Assembly: GCF_030440425.1 (NCBI RefSeq)
Contig: NZ_CP098023.1
Coordinates: forward strand, 671,501 to 735,500
From: Microbulbifer sp. MI-G
GTDB lineage: Bacteria; Pseudomonadota; Gammaproteobacteria; Pseudomonadales; Cellvibrionaceae
Direction: 5' to 3'
DNA length: 64,000 nt
Positions 1-9,325 of this stretch are shown here, piece after piece. Below the pieces are notes generated by a model. That model ran no database searches and was not told the origin of the DNA. It worked only from the letters and a program-made list of their open reading frames with translations. The stretch's first letter is position 1, and the number at the start of each line of letters is the position of its first letter. The position numbers were made by a program, and so were the translations under genes.

Positions 1-590
1 CGCAGTTGTTTGCCGCTCCCCAGGCCGGCCAGCGGCACTGCGCGCAGGGCGGCACAGATATTCTCCACATCGCGGGGCAGATTCTCCCAGGGGACAGAGA
101 AACCGAAGTCCCCGAGGATCTCCTCCACCATCTGTTCGAGGCCATCGCGGGCACTGTAACTGATATAGATGCTGTAATCCCTGAGGGGTTTGTCGTCGGG
201 GGTGCGCGAGGGTTTCACGAAGATATTGCTGTCGTGAATATGGGCGTGATCGAACTGGCTGCAAAAGACCGAATTAAAGAAAGTCTCGGCGATTTCGTAG
301 TTGCTGTGACTGGCGATCAATTGGGCATAGGTGGCGCGGGCGTCCCGCCACAGCGCCAGTTGACTGGTATCCTTGCTGGTGACGGAATGCACCAGCCTTA
401 ACACCTGGTTGACCTTGGTTTTATACAGGTCAATGCGCGTTTTGCTAACCTGGCGCACCGCCTGCCAGGCGGCGGTCTCGAAGCGCGCCTTGGCGCCCAG
501 AGTGATGTTCTGAAAATCTGCAAAATACGCATCGAAGCCATTCAGGATGGTTTTCGCGATGCGACGGGCGGTCGGGGAGTGGTTGGTCAT
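1..590 (-). CDS. aceK: Isocitrate dehydrogenase kinase/phosphatase, N-terminal part (cut by window edge)
   Basis: Reading the minus strand from the ATG at 590 gives an open frame of 196 codons that leaves the window at base 1 without a stop. The N-terminus (RRIAKTILNGFDAYFADF, then GAKARFE, later YEIAETFFNSVFC) resembles E. coli AceK (QTILQGFDAQYGRF, FEIAESFFNSVYC). AceK is a bifunctional cytosolic enzyme that phosphorylates and dephosphorylates isocitrate dehydrogenase, setting flux between the TCA cycle and the glyoxylate shunt. Only the regulatory N-terminal region is visible; the kinase ATP site lies outside. It is divergent from the MarC gene, with 187 bp between the starts. The family call is from recognition of conserved segments, not a search. 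Confidence 0.88.
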   Translation of the reverse strand, partial: MTNHSPTARRIAKTILNGFDAYFADFQNITLGAKARFETAAWQAVRQVSKTRIDLYKTKVNQVLRLVHSVTSKDTSQLALWRDARATYAQLIASHSNYEIAETFFNSVFCSQFDHAHIHDSNIFVKPSRTPDDKPLRDYSIYISYSARDGLEQMVEEILGDFGFSVPWENLPRDVENICAALRAVPLAGLGSGKQL

Positions 591-777
591 ACACTAGACT
601 TTGATTCTGGGGCACAGGGTTTCCATTCGGCAGTCAAGCCCGTCTTCTCGGATTGGTGTGGTGGCCGCTGCTGTCCTACTGGCGCAATTTCGTGCTGCTG
701 CGCTTCAGGATCTGATGCCGGCCTGCAATCTGTGCTGGAGTGCGCAAGGATAGTAGCACGGCTGACCGGGGTGATTA

Positions 778-1386
778 TTGAACGATTGGATCAACTGTTT
801 TGTCATTTTCTTCGCAGTGATTGACCCTGTGGGTACACTGCCGGTTTTTATTGCGGTGACTGCCGGTCATGCGGAGTGGAAAAAGCGCAGGATTGCCTAC
901 CTGGCAGTGCTGATTGCCACCGCTCTCCTGCTGTTCTTTTTGGTTGCGGGCCAGTTTCTGCTGGAGGCCATGGGGGTGCCGCTGTCCGCTTTTGAGGTTG
1001 CCGGTGGCACAGTGCTGTTCCTGTTTGCCCTCACTATGATTTTTGGTGACAGCAAGCCCGAAAAGGAGGTGGAATTTGTGCGGGAGGGCCATGAAACGGC
1101 CGTATTCCCTCTGGCAGTGCCCTCCATTGCCTCACCCGGGGCAATGCTCGCCGCCGTTGTGCTGACAGATAATCACCGCTTCAATGTGATGCATCAGTTG
1201 AAAGCTGCGTCGGCAATGCTGGCGGTATTGCTGATCGTGCTGGCGCTTATACTGATGGCGAAATGGATTTACCGCTTTATTGGGCCTGCCGGTGCCAGTA
1301 TTGTCAGTCGGGTCATGGGGCTTATTTTGGCCTCGGTGGCAACAACGAACATACTGCTGGGAATCCAGCAGTTCTTTTCAATCTGA
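778..1386 (+). CDS. MarC/SnatA-family integral membrane protein
   Basis: A 202-residue hydrophobic protein with about six membrane segments. It opens with the family-typical FFAVIDPVGTLPVF segment and has a second conserved block FPLAVPSIASPGAM near the middle. The family (UPF0056) was named MarC but is not a proven antibiotic-resistance protein; some members are neutral amino-acid transporters (SnatA). A TGA in frame at 772-774 means the TTG at 778 is the first usable start, and the length matches the family, so a TTG start is chosen. It stands alone between aceK and phoX. The substrate cannot be told from sequence. Confidence 0.85.
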   Translation: MNDWINCFVIFFAVIDPVGTLPVFIAVTAGHAEWKKRRIAYLAVLIATALLLFFLVAGQFLLEAMGVPLSAFEVAGGTVLFLFALTMIFGDSKPEKEVEFVREGHETAVFPLAVPSIASPGAMLAAVVLTDNHRFNVMHQLKAASAMLAVLLIVLALILMAKWIYRFIGPAGASIVSRVMGLILASVATTNILLGIQQFFSI

Positions 1387-1592
1387 TCTGCAGGCCGGTC
1401 CCGGTTGGCTGCGCGCCGGTGCATCGGGTTCCGGGACCTGTCGTGCATTGCCGACTCAAACAACCATTCTCGCGCACTGGACTGGCCACCAGTACACAGG
1501 GGGATTAGTCCTGTAGGAAAAGCGCCCTGCGGGAACGCGTTTATTCCCTCACCCGTGTGCAGACACTCACTGCCTCAGCCCTTAGCGGGGTC

Positions 1593-3530
1593 TTAACTGC
1601 CCACTGTCTTGCCATCGACCCGGTAGATGGCCAGTACCGATGGGCGTGGCGGCAGTTTCGGGTTGTTATCCGGCCAGCGGTGCAGGGGGTTGTCATAGGT
1701 GGAACTGCGCCCTTGCGCGGGGTGTTGTACAGATACAAACAGGGTTTTGCCATCGGGTGTAAATTCCGGGCCGCAGACTTCGGCACCCTGGGGGCATCCG
1801 AAAAAGTGCTTTGGCGCGGCGCGCAGGGGACCCTCGGTGGCCATGGCCCAGAGACCGTCGTGAAAACCGAAGCGCTCGCAACCATCGGTGGCTATCCACA
1901 TATTGCCGCGCGGGTCGAAGGCGACATTGTCCGGATTGGCAAACCAGCCGTGGGGGGAGATACTGTCACTGGACTGCTGGCCATAGGCGCCCCGCTCGGC
2001 GGGGTCCCCGGCATTGGGATCCCCCCCGAGCAGAAAGAGCTGCCACCGGAAGTCATCGCTGGTGTGGTCGCGGTTGCCGCTGGTGCCCGGCGGTGCAATT
2101 TCCAGGACGTGGCCGCGGGTGTTGTGCGCACGGGGGTTGGCGGCATCGATATCGTTCTTGCGGCGCTGTTTGTTTTTGGTCAGCATTACGTAGGTGCAGT
2201 CATTATGGGGGTTGGTCTCCACGTCCTCGGGGCGATCCATGGGGGTGGCGCCCAGTAGAGCAGCGGCGCGGCGCGCGTCGATCAGAACATCGGCCTGGTT
2301 GCGAAATCCGTGCTCTTCCGTGAGCGGCCCCTGTCCGTAGCGCAAAGCCAGCCATTCCCCCTGGCCATTGTCTGCAAACCTTGCAGCATAGAGTGTGCCT
2401 TCGGTCAGCAGTTCCCTGTTGCCGACATTGTCCTCGGGTCGATAAATGCCCCGGGAGATAAAACGGTACACGAACTGGTGTTCGTCATCGTCGCCACCGT
2501 AGGCCACCACCGCCTGGCCAGGCTTGCACACCAGGGTAAATCCCTCGTGCTCAAAACGCCCCAGGGCCGTGAGCTTGCGTGGCCTGGATGCTGGATTGTA
2601 AGGGTCGTATTCCACCATCCAGCCAAAGCGGTTGGGTTCGTTGGGCTCCACCTGGATATCGAAGCGGCGATCATAGTTTCCCCAGTTGCGGTTCGAGGGG
2701 GCGATACCAAAGTTGTGATGATTGCGCGCCTCGCGGGGGTCTTCTATTTTTTCGGGGTCCCCTTGAAAGGCACTGCCAAATCCCTCTTCCGCGATCAGTA
2801 CTGTCCCCCAGGGGGTTTTGCCGCCCGCGCAGTTGCCGATGGTGCCCAGCACCCGTCTGCCTGTGGGGTCTTCTGCCGTGCGCAGTCGCCTGTCTCCGGC
2901 AGCCGGGCCGCGGATTTCCATCGCTGTGGCTGCGGTAATCCGCCGGTTGTAGGGGCTGTCTAAGTGTATCTGCCAGCCATCCGGGCCGCGTTCGATTTCC
3001 ACAACCGAGTGACCACAGGCGGCCTGCTCCACCGCTACATGGGCGCCACTGACACCGCGAGTGGCACTGAATTCATCATTGTAGCCGGGAAACATCAGGT
3101 GGGGTTGGGTGTATTCGTGATTTACACACAACAGCCCGCGCGTGCTGTTGCGGCTGCGGGCGTGCATATCCCCCCGGTTCGGGGGGGCATTCGGGGCCAG
3201 GGGCATAAAAGCGATAAAGTCATTGTTGTAGCCAAAGCGCTGCTGCTGGCTTTTGCTGTCCAGCTTTTCCGGGTGAAAAGGGATATCCGTCTCGGTGATG
3301 GGGTCTCCCCAGCGCAGTAGCAGGTCGGCGCGGTATCCCTCTGGCAGGTGATGTTGCGAATCCAGGGCGTGGGGAATTTCCGTAAAAGAGAGGTTCTCCC
3401 TGTGGTTTTTTTTCTCCTCGCTGCTGCAGCCGGGCAACAGCATGAGTTTGCCGGCGGCTCCGGCAGCTGCTGTGGTACCCAGGGCTTTCAGCAGGGTGCG
3501 TCGAGGGGGGTGTTTGGGGTGGTGGCTCAC
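1593..3530 (-). CDS. phoX: PhoX-family alkaline phosphatase (DUF839), Tat-exported
   Basis: A 645-residue protein from the GTG at 3530, which has GGAG six bases upstream; in-frame codons further upstream look non-coding. The N-terminus has a twin-arginine motif (RRTLLKALG) and a hydrophobic Ala-rich stretch ending LLPGC, so it is Tat-exported and possibly lipid-anchored. The body has PhoX/DUF839 features: VNHEY, NCAGGKTPWGT, ERG/GFGSAF, PDNVAFDPRGNMWIATDG, CGPEFTPDGKTLFV. PhoX enzymes are Ca/Fe-dependent phosphomonoesterases releasing phosphate in the periplasm. A Pho-box-like repeat with a well-placed -10 lies upstream at 3691-3708. It is divergent from a TonB receptor and phytase, which supports a role in phosphorus scavenging. 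Confidence 0.88.
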   Translation of the reverse strand: MSHHPKHPPRRTLLKALGTTAAAGAAGKLMLLPGCSSEEKKNHRENLSFTEIPHALDSQHHLPEGYRADLLLRWGDPITETDIPFHPEKLDSKSQQQRFGYNNDFIAFMPLAPNAPPNRGDMHARSRNSTRGLLCVNHEYTQPHLMFPGYNDEFSATRGVSGAHVAVEQAACGHSVVEIERGPDGWQIHLDSPYNRRITAATAMEIRGPAAGDRRLRTAEDPTGRRVLGTIGNCAGGKTPWGTVLIAEEGFGSAFQGDPEKIEDPREARNHHNFGIAPSNRNWGNYDRRFDIQVEPNEPNRFGWMVEYDPYNPASRPRKLTALGRFEHEGFTLVCKPGQAVVAYGGDDDEHQFVYRFISRGIYRPEDNVGNRELLTEGTLYAARFADNGQGEWLALRYGQGPLTEEHGFRNQADVLIDARRAAALLGATPMDRPEDVETNPHNDCTYVMLTKNKQRRKNDIDAANPRAHNTRGHVLEIAPPGTSGNRDHTSDDFRWQLFLLGGDPNAGDPAERGAYGQQSSDSISPHGWFANPDNVAFDPRGNMWIATDGCERFGFHDGLWAMATEGPLRAAPKHFFGCPQGAEVCGPEFTPDGKTLFVSVQHPAQGRSSTYDNPLHRWPDNNPKLPPRPSVLAIYRVDGKTVGS

Positions 3531-3690
3531 ATTCTGCTCCGGTAGAGGGCGTTGATAGGTGCGATCAACCGCCTTGGTGAATCTCTGCGGTACGGTTTGA
3601 CAGGCCGGACACCGGGTGGTTGTGCCCGTGTCATGGCCAGAGCTGATCCACAAAGGCTTCAGGTTTCCATAGGGAGATTAGCGGTCAATT

Positions 3691-3708
3691 TTGAAAGATT
3701 AATGACAC
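3691..3708 (-). promoter_or_regulatory. Pho-box-like PhoB site for phoX
   Basis: The minus strand reads GTGTCAT-TAAT-CTTTCAA, close to the E. coli PhoB consensus CTGTCAT-N4-CTGTCAT. Exactly 10 bp downstream, at 3680-3675, is TAATCT, a plausible -10. That is the standard geometry of a class II Pho promoter, in which the Pho box replaces the -35. Activation by PhoB is inferred. Confidence 0.6.
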
Positions 3709-3718
3709 CTTAAAAAAA

Positions 3719-3736
3719 ACGTCACGCAACAGTCAT
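3719..3736 (+). promoter_or_regulatory. Pho-box-like PhoB site for the TonB receptor/phytase genes
   Basis: The plus strand reads ACGTCAC-GCAA-CAGTCAT, two GTCA-cored heptamers 11 bp apart as in the Pho box. A weak -10 candidate, TACTCT, lies 10 bp downstream at 3747-3752. The match is weaker than the phoX-facing site, but the spacing is exact. Confidence 0.5.
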
Positions 3737-3798
3737 AGTCACCACTTACTCTGCGCTGCGCTAAAAGACGCCACCGGCAAAACGGGAGTGGGGATGTG

Positions 3799-6414
3799 AT
3801 GAAAGATAACAGCCAGTGTTTGCGGCGGCTGGATATGCCTTTGATGGCGCTCGCTGTGGCCATGCATACAACAGGTGCGGTTGCGCAGCAAGACGGGCCA
3901 CAGGCCATGGAGACGGTAGTGGTCACCGCCCAGGCCAGCAATGCACGCAGTGATCTGGAGCGCCAGCGCAACGCCAACAAAGTGGTGGCGGTACAGACCT
4001 CCGATGCGATCGGGGAACTGCCGGATGCCAATGTGACCGAGGCACTGCAGAGAATGCCCGGCGTGTTTATTGCCCGCGACCAAGGCGAAGGGCGCTTTGT
4101 GGGTGTGCGCGGAATAGACCCCAACCTGAATGCCTCGACGATCAATGGGATAAGCCTGCCGGCACCAGAAACGGACAGTCGTGCGGTGGCCCTGGATGTT
4201 ATCCCCTCGGATCTGCTCGCCAGCCTGGAAGTCTTCAAGACCCTGACCCCGGATATGAGCGCCGATTCGATTGGAGGGGCCATCGAAATCAAGAGCCTCA
4301 ATGCCCTGGATTACGATGACAGCCAATACAAATTCAGTGCAGAGAACAGCTACAGCAGTCTTCAGGAAGAAAACAGTCCCAAACTTGCCGCGAGCATGAC
4401 CCATGTATTTGCCTTGTCTGGTGACAGGAGATTGGGTGTGGCCCTGGCCGCCAGTCATCAGAAACGCCATTTCGGTTCGGAGAATATCGAAACCGATGGT
4501 CGCTGGGAGCATTTTACCGCCGTGGACGGCAGCACCGGGATTGGTGCCAGAGAGATTGAACAGCGCGATTACACTATCACACGTGAACGTACCGGCATTG
4601 CGGCCAATTTTGATTTGGATCTCGGCAGCGATGCCAGCCTCTACCTGCACAGCCTCTATTCAGACTTTGCAGATGAAGAGATTCGCCAGCGCAATTCCTG
4701 GAAACTGGATGCGCAACGGGATGTGCCGGAAAGTATCTCGGATAATTCGGCAGAGTGGGAAGAGGCAGCGCTGGAAAAATCCCTCAAGGATCGTCGGGAA
4801 CAACAGGAAATTCTCTCTGTGGTTTTCGGTGGTGAACACTATTTTGACCTTTGGAATTTCTCTTTTGCCCTGGGGTACTCTCACGCAGAGGAAACCGAAC
4901 CCCATCGCCGCGATACCACTTTCGTTCTGGAGCCCTTGCGTCTGGGGTACGTGGAAGCCGGTAAAACCCCGCGTATGGCCGTGGACAGTAAAGGGCTGGA
5001 AAAAGTGTTGGACCCGGCCAGCTACCAGTTGGATGAACTGGTCATTGAGGACAATGACACCGAGGACGGAGAACTGAGCCTGCGCCTGGATTTTAGTCGC
5101 GAATTTGAATGGGCCGGTAATCCGTCCACCATACAATTTGGCCTGCACGAGCGCCAGCGGAAAAAACAAGGGGATTTGAACGCAACTATTTACGAAGGTT
5201 TCGCAGGCGATTACACCCTGGCTGACTTTGCCCGCAACAACATTGATTACCATCTGGATACATTTGGTCCGGGCATCAATGCCGGCAGCCTCAATCGTTT
5301 TATCAACAACAATCTCGCCGACTTTGCGCTGGATGAAGCCGAAACTGCGTTGTCTTCTGCACGCGATTACACCATGTGGGAGGATATCAGTGCGCTCTAT
5401 GTCATGAATACGGTGGATTTGCAGCGATCCCAATGGGTTTTCGGAGTGCGTTATGAGTATACAGACTTCACTGCCGAAGGTGTGCGGGTGGTCGAGTCGG
5501 AGGAGCCCATTCCCCAGGCCGAGCCTATCGCTGAAGGGGTGTATGCCAGTGCGGTCGATTACCGGCGCGATTACGGATTGTTTTTCCCCAGTGTCAATTT
5601 CAGGTTCGATTACAACGACAATATCGTTCTTCGCGCGGCTTATAGCGAGTCGCTGTCGCGGCCCTCGTTTGGCTACCTGAACCCCTCCCCAGCCGAAATC
5701 GAGTACGATGAGGGTGAGTTGAAGGTGGAAGCGGGCAATCCCGGCCTGCAACCTTACCAATCCCGCAATCTGGATTTCTCCGCCGAGTACTACGCCGATC
5801 AGTTGGGCATGTTTTCCGTAGGTCTGTTTCACAAGCAAATAGACCATTTTATTGTCCTGTCCGATGTGTCCAGCACGGCGGATTTCAGCCAGTATGTGGG
5901 GACCCTGCCGGTGGAGGAAGCGGAAGTTCTGCAGCCCATCAATGGCGACAGCGCCCGCATCGGCGGTGTTGAGCTGGCCTGGACCAGGGGCTTTGACAGT
6001 GGCTTTTTGCTGCGGGCCAACGCTACCTTAACGGATTCTCACGCGCGCCTCGGCCTGGGGGCAGACAGACAGCGCAGTGACAGCATCTCCCTGCCATCCC
6101 AGGCAGATGTGGTGGGTAATTTTGTTGTGGGCTACGAGCGCGATGCATTCAGTCTGCGTTTGTCCGCCGCTTTCCGCGGAGAACGCCTGTTGGAAGTGGA
6201 TCTTGAAGATGCAGCCGGTGATCGCTATGAGGACGATCACCTGCAGCTGGATTTCTCCGCCCGCTATCGTTTCGAAAATGGCTTGCAGCTGACTTTCACC
6301 GGGGTGAATCTCACCGATGAACCCTATTATGTGCACAGTGGTGGTTTCAACGGGCAGTATGAAGAGTACGGCCCCACCTATGCCCTGGGTCTCAGCTATC
6401 GCGGTTTTTATTGA
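3799..6414 (+). CDS. TonB-dependent outer-membrane receptor, probable phosphate-ester uptake
   Basis: An 871-residue outer-membrane receptor. It has a signal peptide ending near AVAQQ, a TonB-box region METVVVTAQ, a plug domain (ELPDANVTEALQRMPGV, VGVRGIDPNLNASTING, SADSIGGAIEIKS), and a long beta-barrel ending in the terminal aromatic GLSYRGFY. The style is that of the large Xanthomonas/Caulobacter-type receptors rather than siderophore receptors. Substrate uptake across the outer membrane would be driven by TonB. The start is ATG 3799, just after a GTG at 3796. It is followed by a phytase lipoprotein and preceded by a Pho-box-like site, so inositol phosphates or released phosphate esters are the likely cargo; this is inference from context. 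Confidence 0.88.
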   Translation: MKDNSQCLRRLDMPLMALAVAMHTTGAVAQQDGPQAMETVVVTAQASNARSDLERQRNANKVVAVQTSDAIGELPDANVTEALQRMPGVFIARDQGEGRFVGVRGIDPNLNASTINGISLPAPETDSRAVALDVIPSDLLASLEVFKTLTPDMSADSIGGAIEIKSLNALDYDDSQYKFSAENSYSSLQEENSPKLAASMTHVFALSGDRRLGVALAASHQKRHFGSENIETDGRWEHFTAVDGSTGIGAREIEQRDYTITRERTGIAANFDLDLGSDASLYLHSLYSDFADEEIRQRNSWKLDAQRDVPESISDNSAEWEEAALEKSLKDRREQQEILSVVFGGEHYFDLWNFSFALGYSHAEETEPHRRDTTFVLEPLRLGYVEAGKTPRMAVDSKGLEKVLDPASYQLDELVIEDNDTEDGELSLRLDFSREFEWAGNPSTIQFGLHERQRKKQGDLNATIYEGFAGDYTLADFARNNIDYHLDTFGPGINAGSLNRFINNNLADFALDEAETALSSARDYTMWEDISALYVMNTVDLQRSQWVFGVRYEYTDFTAEGVRVVESEEPIPQAEPIAEGVYASAVDYRRDYGLFFPSVNFRFDYNDNIVLRAAYSESLSRPSFGYLNPSPAEIEYDEGELKVEAGNPGLQPYQSRNLDFSAEYYADQLGMFSVGLFHKQIDHFIVLSDVSSTADFSQYVGTLPVEEAEVLQPINGDSARIGGVELAWTRGFDSGFLLRANATLTDSHARLGLGADRQRSDSISLPSQADVVGNFVVGYERDAFSLRLSAAFRGERLLEVDLEDAAGDRYEDDHLQLDFSARYRFENGLQLTFTGVNLTDEPYYVHSGGFNGQYEEYGPTYALGLSYRGFY

Positions 6415-6558
6415 TCCAACTGGGAATTTGGGCTCTGCCCGCCAGTCGTTTTAGGTCCCGGTGCATTTTTGCTGGCGATCTCAGCGATCACCAGGGCTTG
6501 AAGCCGGCTTGTGTAGGAGAGCCGGTTGGAATTTTATTGTTTCGCTTTTATTAATTTG

Positions 6559-8508
6559 ATGTCTGATATGAAAAGAACGTGTTTTTGTACTGCAGGTATA
6601 CTGCTGAGCGCCCTTTTGAGCGGTTGTGACGGTACACCCGAAACCCCTTTTCAGGGGGAGAAAAAGCTGCCGAGGCAGGAAATTGCGCTCGGTGCGATTG
6701 AGGCGGAGCAGATGGTGCCGGTATGGCTTGACGGCCGGCAACGCCTGCTCTTGGCCAGTGAGCGCCGTGGGCTGCTGCTGTTGGATGGACGTGGCGATAC
6801 CCTGGCGGTACAAGCGGGCAGCCTGGAACAACTGGCCGCACAGGAACAAGCAGATGGCAGTGTACTGGTGGCCGCCTACAGCGATGCACAGGCACAAATA
6901 AGGCTGTACAGGATACGCCAGCCCTCCCCCGGCGAAGGCCCGGAGATCCAATACCTGGGCGGCCGCTCTGGCTTGTCCCCGCAAGGTGCTCTGTGTTTTT
7001 CCCGCCAGAACAATCACACCCATCTGTTCGCGATCGGAGAAGACGGTCTTGGGCACGAGTACCTGATCAAGCCCGGTGCCCGAGAGTGGAAATTCATTGA
7101 GGTGCGCCCTCTGTACTTCGGTGAGCAGGTCAATGCCTGCGCGGTGGATCTGGTTACCCAGCGCTTACTGGTATCCCAGCCTCCCCTTGGGGTGATCACC
7201 CTGAATGCCGATGCTGAAAAGGATGAGGAGCGCAAGTTATTGATCACGGCGGCGCAGCTTGGTGAGGCGTTTGGCGGCTTGTGGGTAGAGCCTGCCGGCA
7301 GCCATGTGTGGCTGGCTGCAGGAGATCAATTGCAGCGCTACGCCCTGCAGGCCGCGCAAGGCGGACCCCAGTGGCGTCTCCGCATTGCGCAACCACACAA
7401 CCCGATTTCTCCGGCGCTGTTGGATGGATCACTGCTGGCGCTGGACAGCGACCGCGATGCCCTGTTGTATTTTGATGTATCGCCGCCGCTATCGGGGCTG
7501 CAGGATGCGCCCTCGGAAACCAGTGCTGCCGTTGCGCGTATTCCCGCTCGGGCCCAGACACAGCCCGTGGTATCCGCCGGTGATGCCGCCGATGATCCGG
7601 CAATCTGGGTCAACCCCGAAGCGCCGGAAAACAGCCTGATTTTTGGCACCGATAAAAAAAGGGGCTTGAATGTCTACGATTTATCCGGTGGGCTTGTTCA
7701 GCACTTTGCCGTAGGGCGCGTGAACAACGTGGATATACGCGCTATCAGGCACCCCCACTATCGTGCCCTCGCCGCGGCATCCAACCGCTCAACACCGGGC
7801 GTCGATCTGTTCGCCATTGGCAGAGACGGGCAGGTGGAACACCTGGGTCTGCGCACAGTCACCCTGCAGGATCCCTATGGCCTCTGTCTTTATCGGGATG
7901 GCAATGATCTCCTGGCCTGGGTTTCCGATAAAGCGGGAGCCCTGCACCAGATGAAGATCCAGGTGCCCGATACAGGTCGAAACTGGCAACTGCACGAGAT
8001 TGCTCGACTGGAGGTAGGCAGCCAGGTGGAAGGCTGCGTGGTGGACGACGAAAACGCACGGTTGTTTTTTGGCGAGGAGGACCTCGGGGTATGGCGGCTG
8101 GACCTGGGCGCCTTTGATGCCGGTGGTGCGCCACCGCAGTTGGTGGCGGAAGCGGACGGTGAACACCTGGTTGCCGATGTAGAGGGCCTGGGATTATACC
8201 GGGCGGGCGATAGCGGCTACCTGGTTGTTTCCAGCCAGGGCAATGACAGCTATGCACTGTACAGTCGCGATGGCAGTGCGTTTATTGGCAATTTCCGCCT
8301 GGGCCTGAATCTCCATGCCGGTGTCGATGCCAGCTCGGAAACCGATGGCCTGGCAGTGACCAGCGCCAATCTGGGTGCCGAATATCCCCAGGGGTTGTTG
8401 GTTGTTCAGGACGGCCGTAACCGTATGCCCGATGCGGCTCAGAATTTCAAACTGGTATCCTGGCAGGATATTCGTAAAGCGCTCGAGCTGCCAGATTCCG
8501 AACACTGA
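6559..8508 (+). CDS. Beta-propeller 3-phytase, two-domain lipoprotein
   Basis: A 649-residue protein (from ATG 6559) whose N-terminus MSDMKRTC...LLSALLSGC is a lipoprotein signal with Cys at the lipobox end. The C-terminal half, from about residue 335, carries beta-propeller phytase hallmarks: DAADDPAIWVNP at about residue 344, GTDKKRGLNVYDLSG, VNNVDIRAI, and DVEGLGLY. The N-terminal half looks like a divergent second propeller, as in known dual-domain phytases. The enzyme would hydrolyse phytate in a Ca-dependent way at the cell surface or in the periplasm. A TTG at 6526 with AGGAGA in front is an alternative start but would place an odd extension before the signal. It follows the TonB receptor by about 145 bp, probably the same transcript. 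Confidence 0.85.
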   Translation: MSDMKRTCFCTAGILLSALLSGCDGTPETPFQGEKKLPRQEIALGAIEAEQMVPVWLDGRQRLLLASERRGLLLLDGRGDTLAVQAGSLEQLAAQEQADGSVLVAAYSDAQAQIRLYRIRQPSPGEGPEIQYLGGRSGLSPQGALCFSRQNNHTHLFAIGEDGLGHEYLIKPGAREWKFIEVRPLYFGEQVNACAVDLVTQRLLVSQPPLGVITLNADAEKDEERKLLITAAQLGEAFGGLWVEPAGSHVWLAAGDQLQRYALQAAQGGPQWRLRIAQPHNPISPALLDGSLLALDSDRDALLYFDVSPPLSGLQDAPSETSAAVARIPARAQTQPVVSAGDAADDPAIWVNPEAPENSLIFGTDKKRGLNVYDLSGGLVQHFAVGRVNNVDIRAIRHPHYRALAAASNRSTPGVDLFAIGRDGQVEHLGLRTVTLQDPYGLCLYRDGNDLLAWVSDKAGALHQMKIQVPDTGRNWQLHEIARLEVGSQVEGCVVDDENARLFFGEEDLGVWRLDLGAFDAGGAPPQLVAEADGEHLVADVEGLGLYRAGDSGYLVVSSQGNDSYALYSRDGSAFIGNFRLGLNLHAGVDASSETDGLAVTSANLGAEYPQGLLVVQDGRNRMPDAAQNFKLVSWQDIRKALELPDSEH

Positions 8509-8659
8509 AGCCGGTTACCCTACCGTATTGCTCTGCAGTGCCCGGGTGCGGTGTAGGCCAGTGCGTCTTCAGGGCTGTTTGAACCGTCGCGTCTGTCTGT
8601 TCCCGGGGTACCGCAAAAGTACAGGCCGGCAGCTTCACCGATGGCGCGGAGCAAGGGGG

Positions 8660-9325
8660 TTAAAGCCCGAGTTCCCTGCGCAGCTCGGCCAGCTTGCGGG
8701 CATTCTGCCGTTTCGACAGTGGCTTGCCGGGGTTCTGTTCCAGCTTCAGGGGCTCCGGGGTGGTGAGCTTTTCCCCTTCCAGTACCCGCGCACAGAGTTT
8801 GCGGTAGTGGTCGGCAAAGACCGGATAGGCCACTGACTCCGGATTGTTGGCGAGGAAAAACCAATTGGCCTCGCGCCCTGCATAATACACCGCCGGGTGG
8901 CTCCAGGTGTGGTTGGTTTTCGGGCTGGGTGCGTTGCAGGCTTCGCGATAGGCGGCGCGGGTATCCGGAAATCCGCTTTCTCCAGCGGTACACAGCAGCA
9001 GCATTTTGTGTATTGTGGGAAGGTACTCACTGTGAAGAATAGCGCGTTTCGCGCCCTGCATAATCTTCTGGGGGGCAAAGGCGGCGAGCGCTTCCAGCCA
9101 CAGGCGCTTGGCGTGGTGCAGCGTTTCGGTATCAGGAAACGCCGCGCTGAACTGGTTGTGGTAGTTCAGCTTGAAGAGTGCGAAAACCTCGTTGATCGCA
9201 CGCTTCTTTTCATTCAGCAGTAGCTGGTCCCCGGTATCACCAGTTTGTGTCTGTGAGGATGTCGCCGATTGGGCGGTCGCGGGTGCGCTGGTTTGCGCTG
9301 TTGTGGGGGTCTTGCCGCTTGCCAT
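8660..9325 (-). CDS. Replication protein P-like helicase loader
   Basis: A 221-residue protein. ATG 9325 is chosen because GGAG sits six bases upstream. The first 40 residues are a low-complexity Thr/Ala/Ser/Gln linker. The rest (INEVFALFKLNYHNQFSAAFPDTETLHHAKRLW...) resembles the phage lambda P / replication protein P family, whose members load DnaB helicase. It is downstream of, and overlaps by 89 bases, the DnaT-repeat gene, so the two are almost certainly co-expressed and may act as one loader complex. The family assignment is from memory of the P-family pattern and is moderately sure; the function is inferred. Confidence 0.62.
   Translation of the reverse strand: MASGKTPTTAQTSAPATAQSATSSQTQTGDTGDQLLLNEKKRAINEVFALFKLNYHNQFSAAFPDTETLHHAKRLWLEALAAFAPQKIMQGAKRAILHSEYLPTIHKMLLLCTAGESGFPDTRAAYREACNAPSPKTNHTWSHPAVYYAGREANWFFLANNPESVAYPVFADHYRKLCARVLEGEKLTTPEPLKLEQNPGKPLSKRQNARKLAELRRELGL

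Larger units (their letters stand above)
3531..3798. promoter_or_regulatory. Divergent promoter region between phoX and TonB receptor
   Basis: This 268 bp spacer separates two divergent genes. It holds two Pho-box-like direct repeats back to back, one facing each gene (listed separately), and a poly-A tract at 3712-3719 between them. No coding sequence is apparent. Confidence 0.6.

Noticed and set aside
1..401. 131-codon plus frame at the left edge
   Set aside because: The minus strand encodes recognisable AceK N-terminal sequence over the same bases.
3739..4650. 303-codon minus frame opposite the TonB receptor start
   Set aside because: Shadow of the receptor gene; it would also cover the divergent promoter region.
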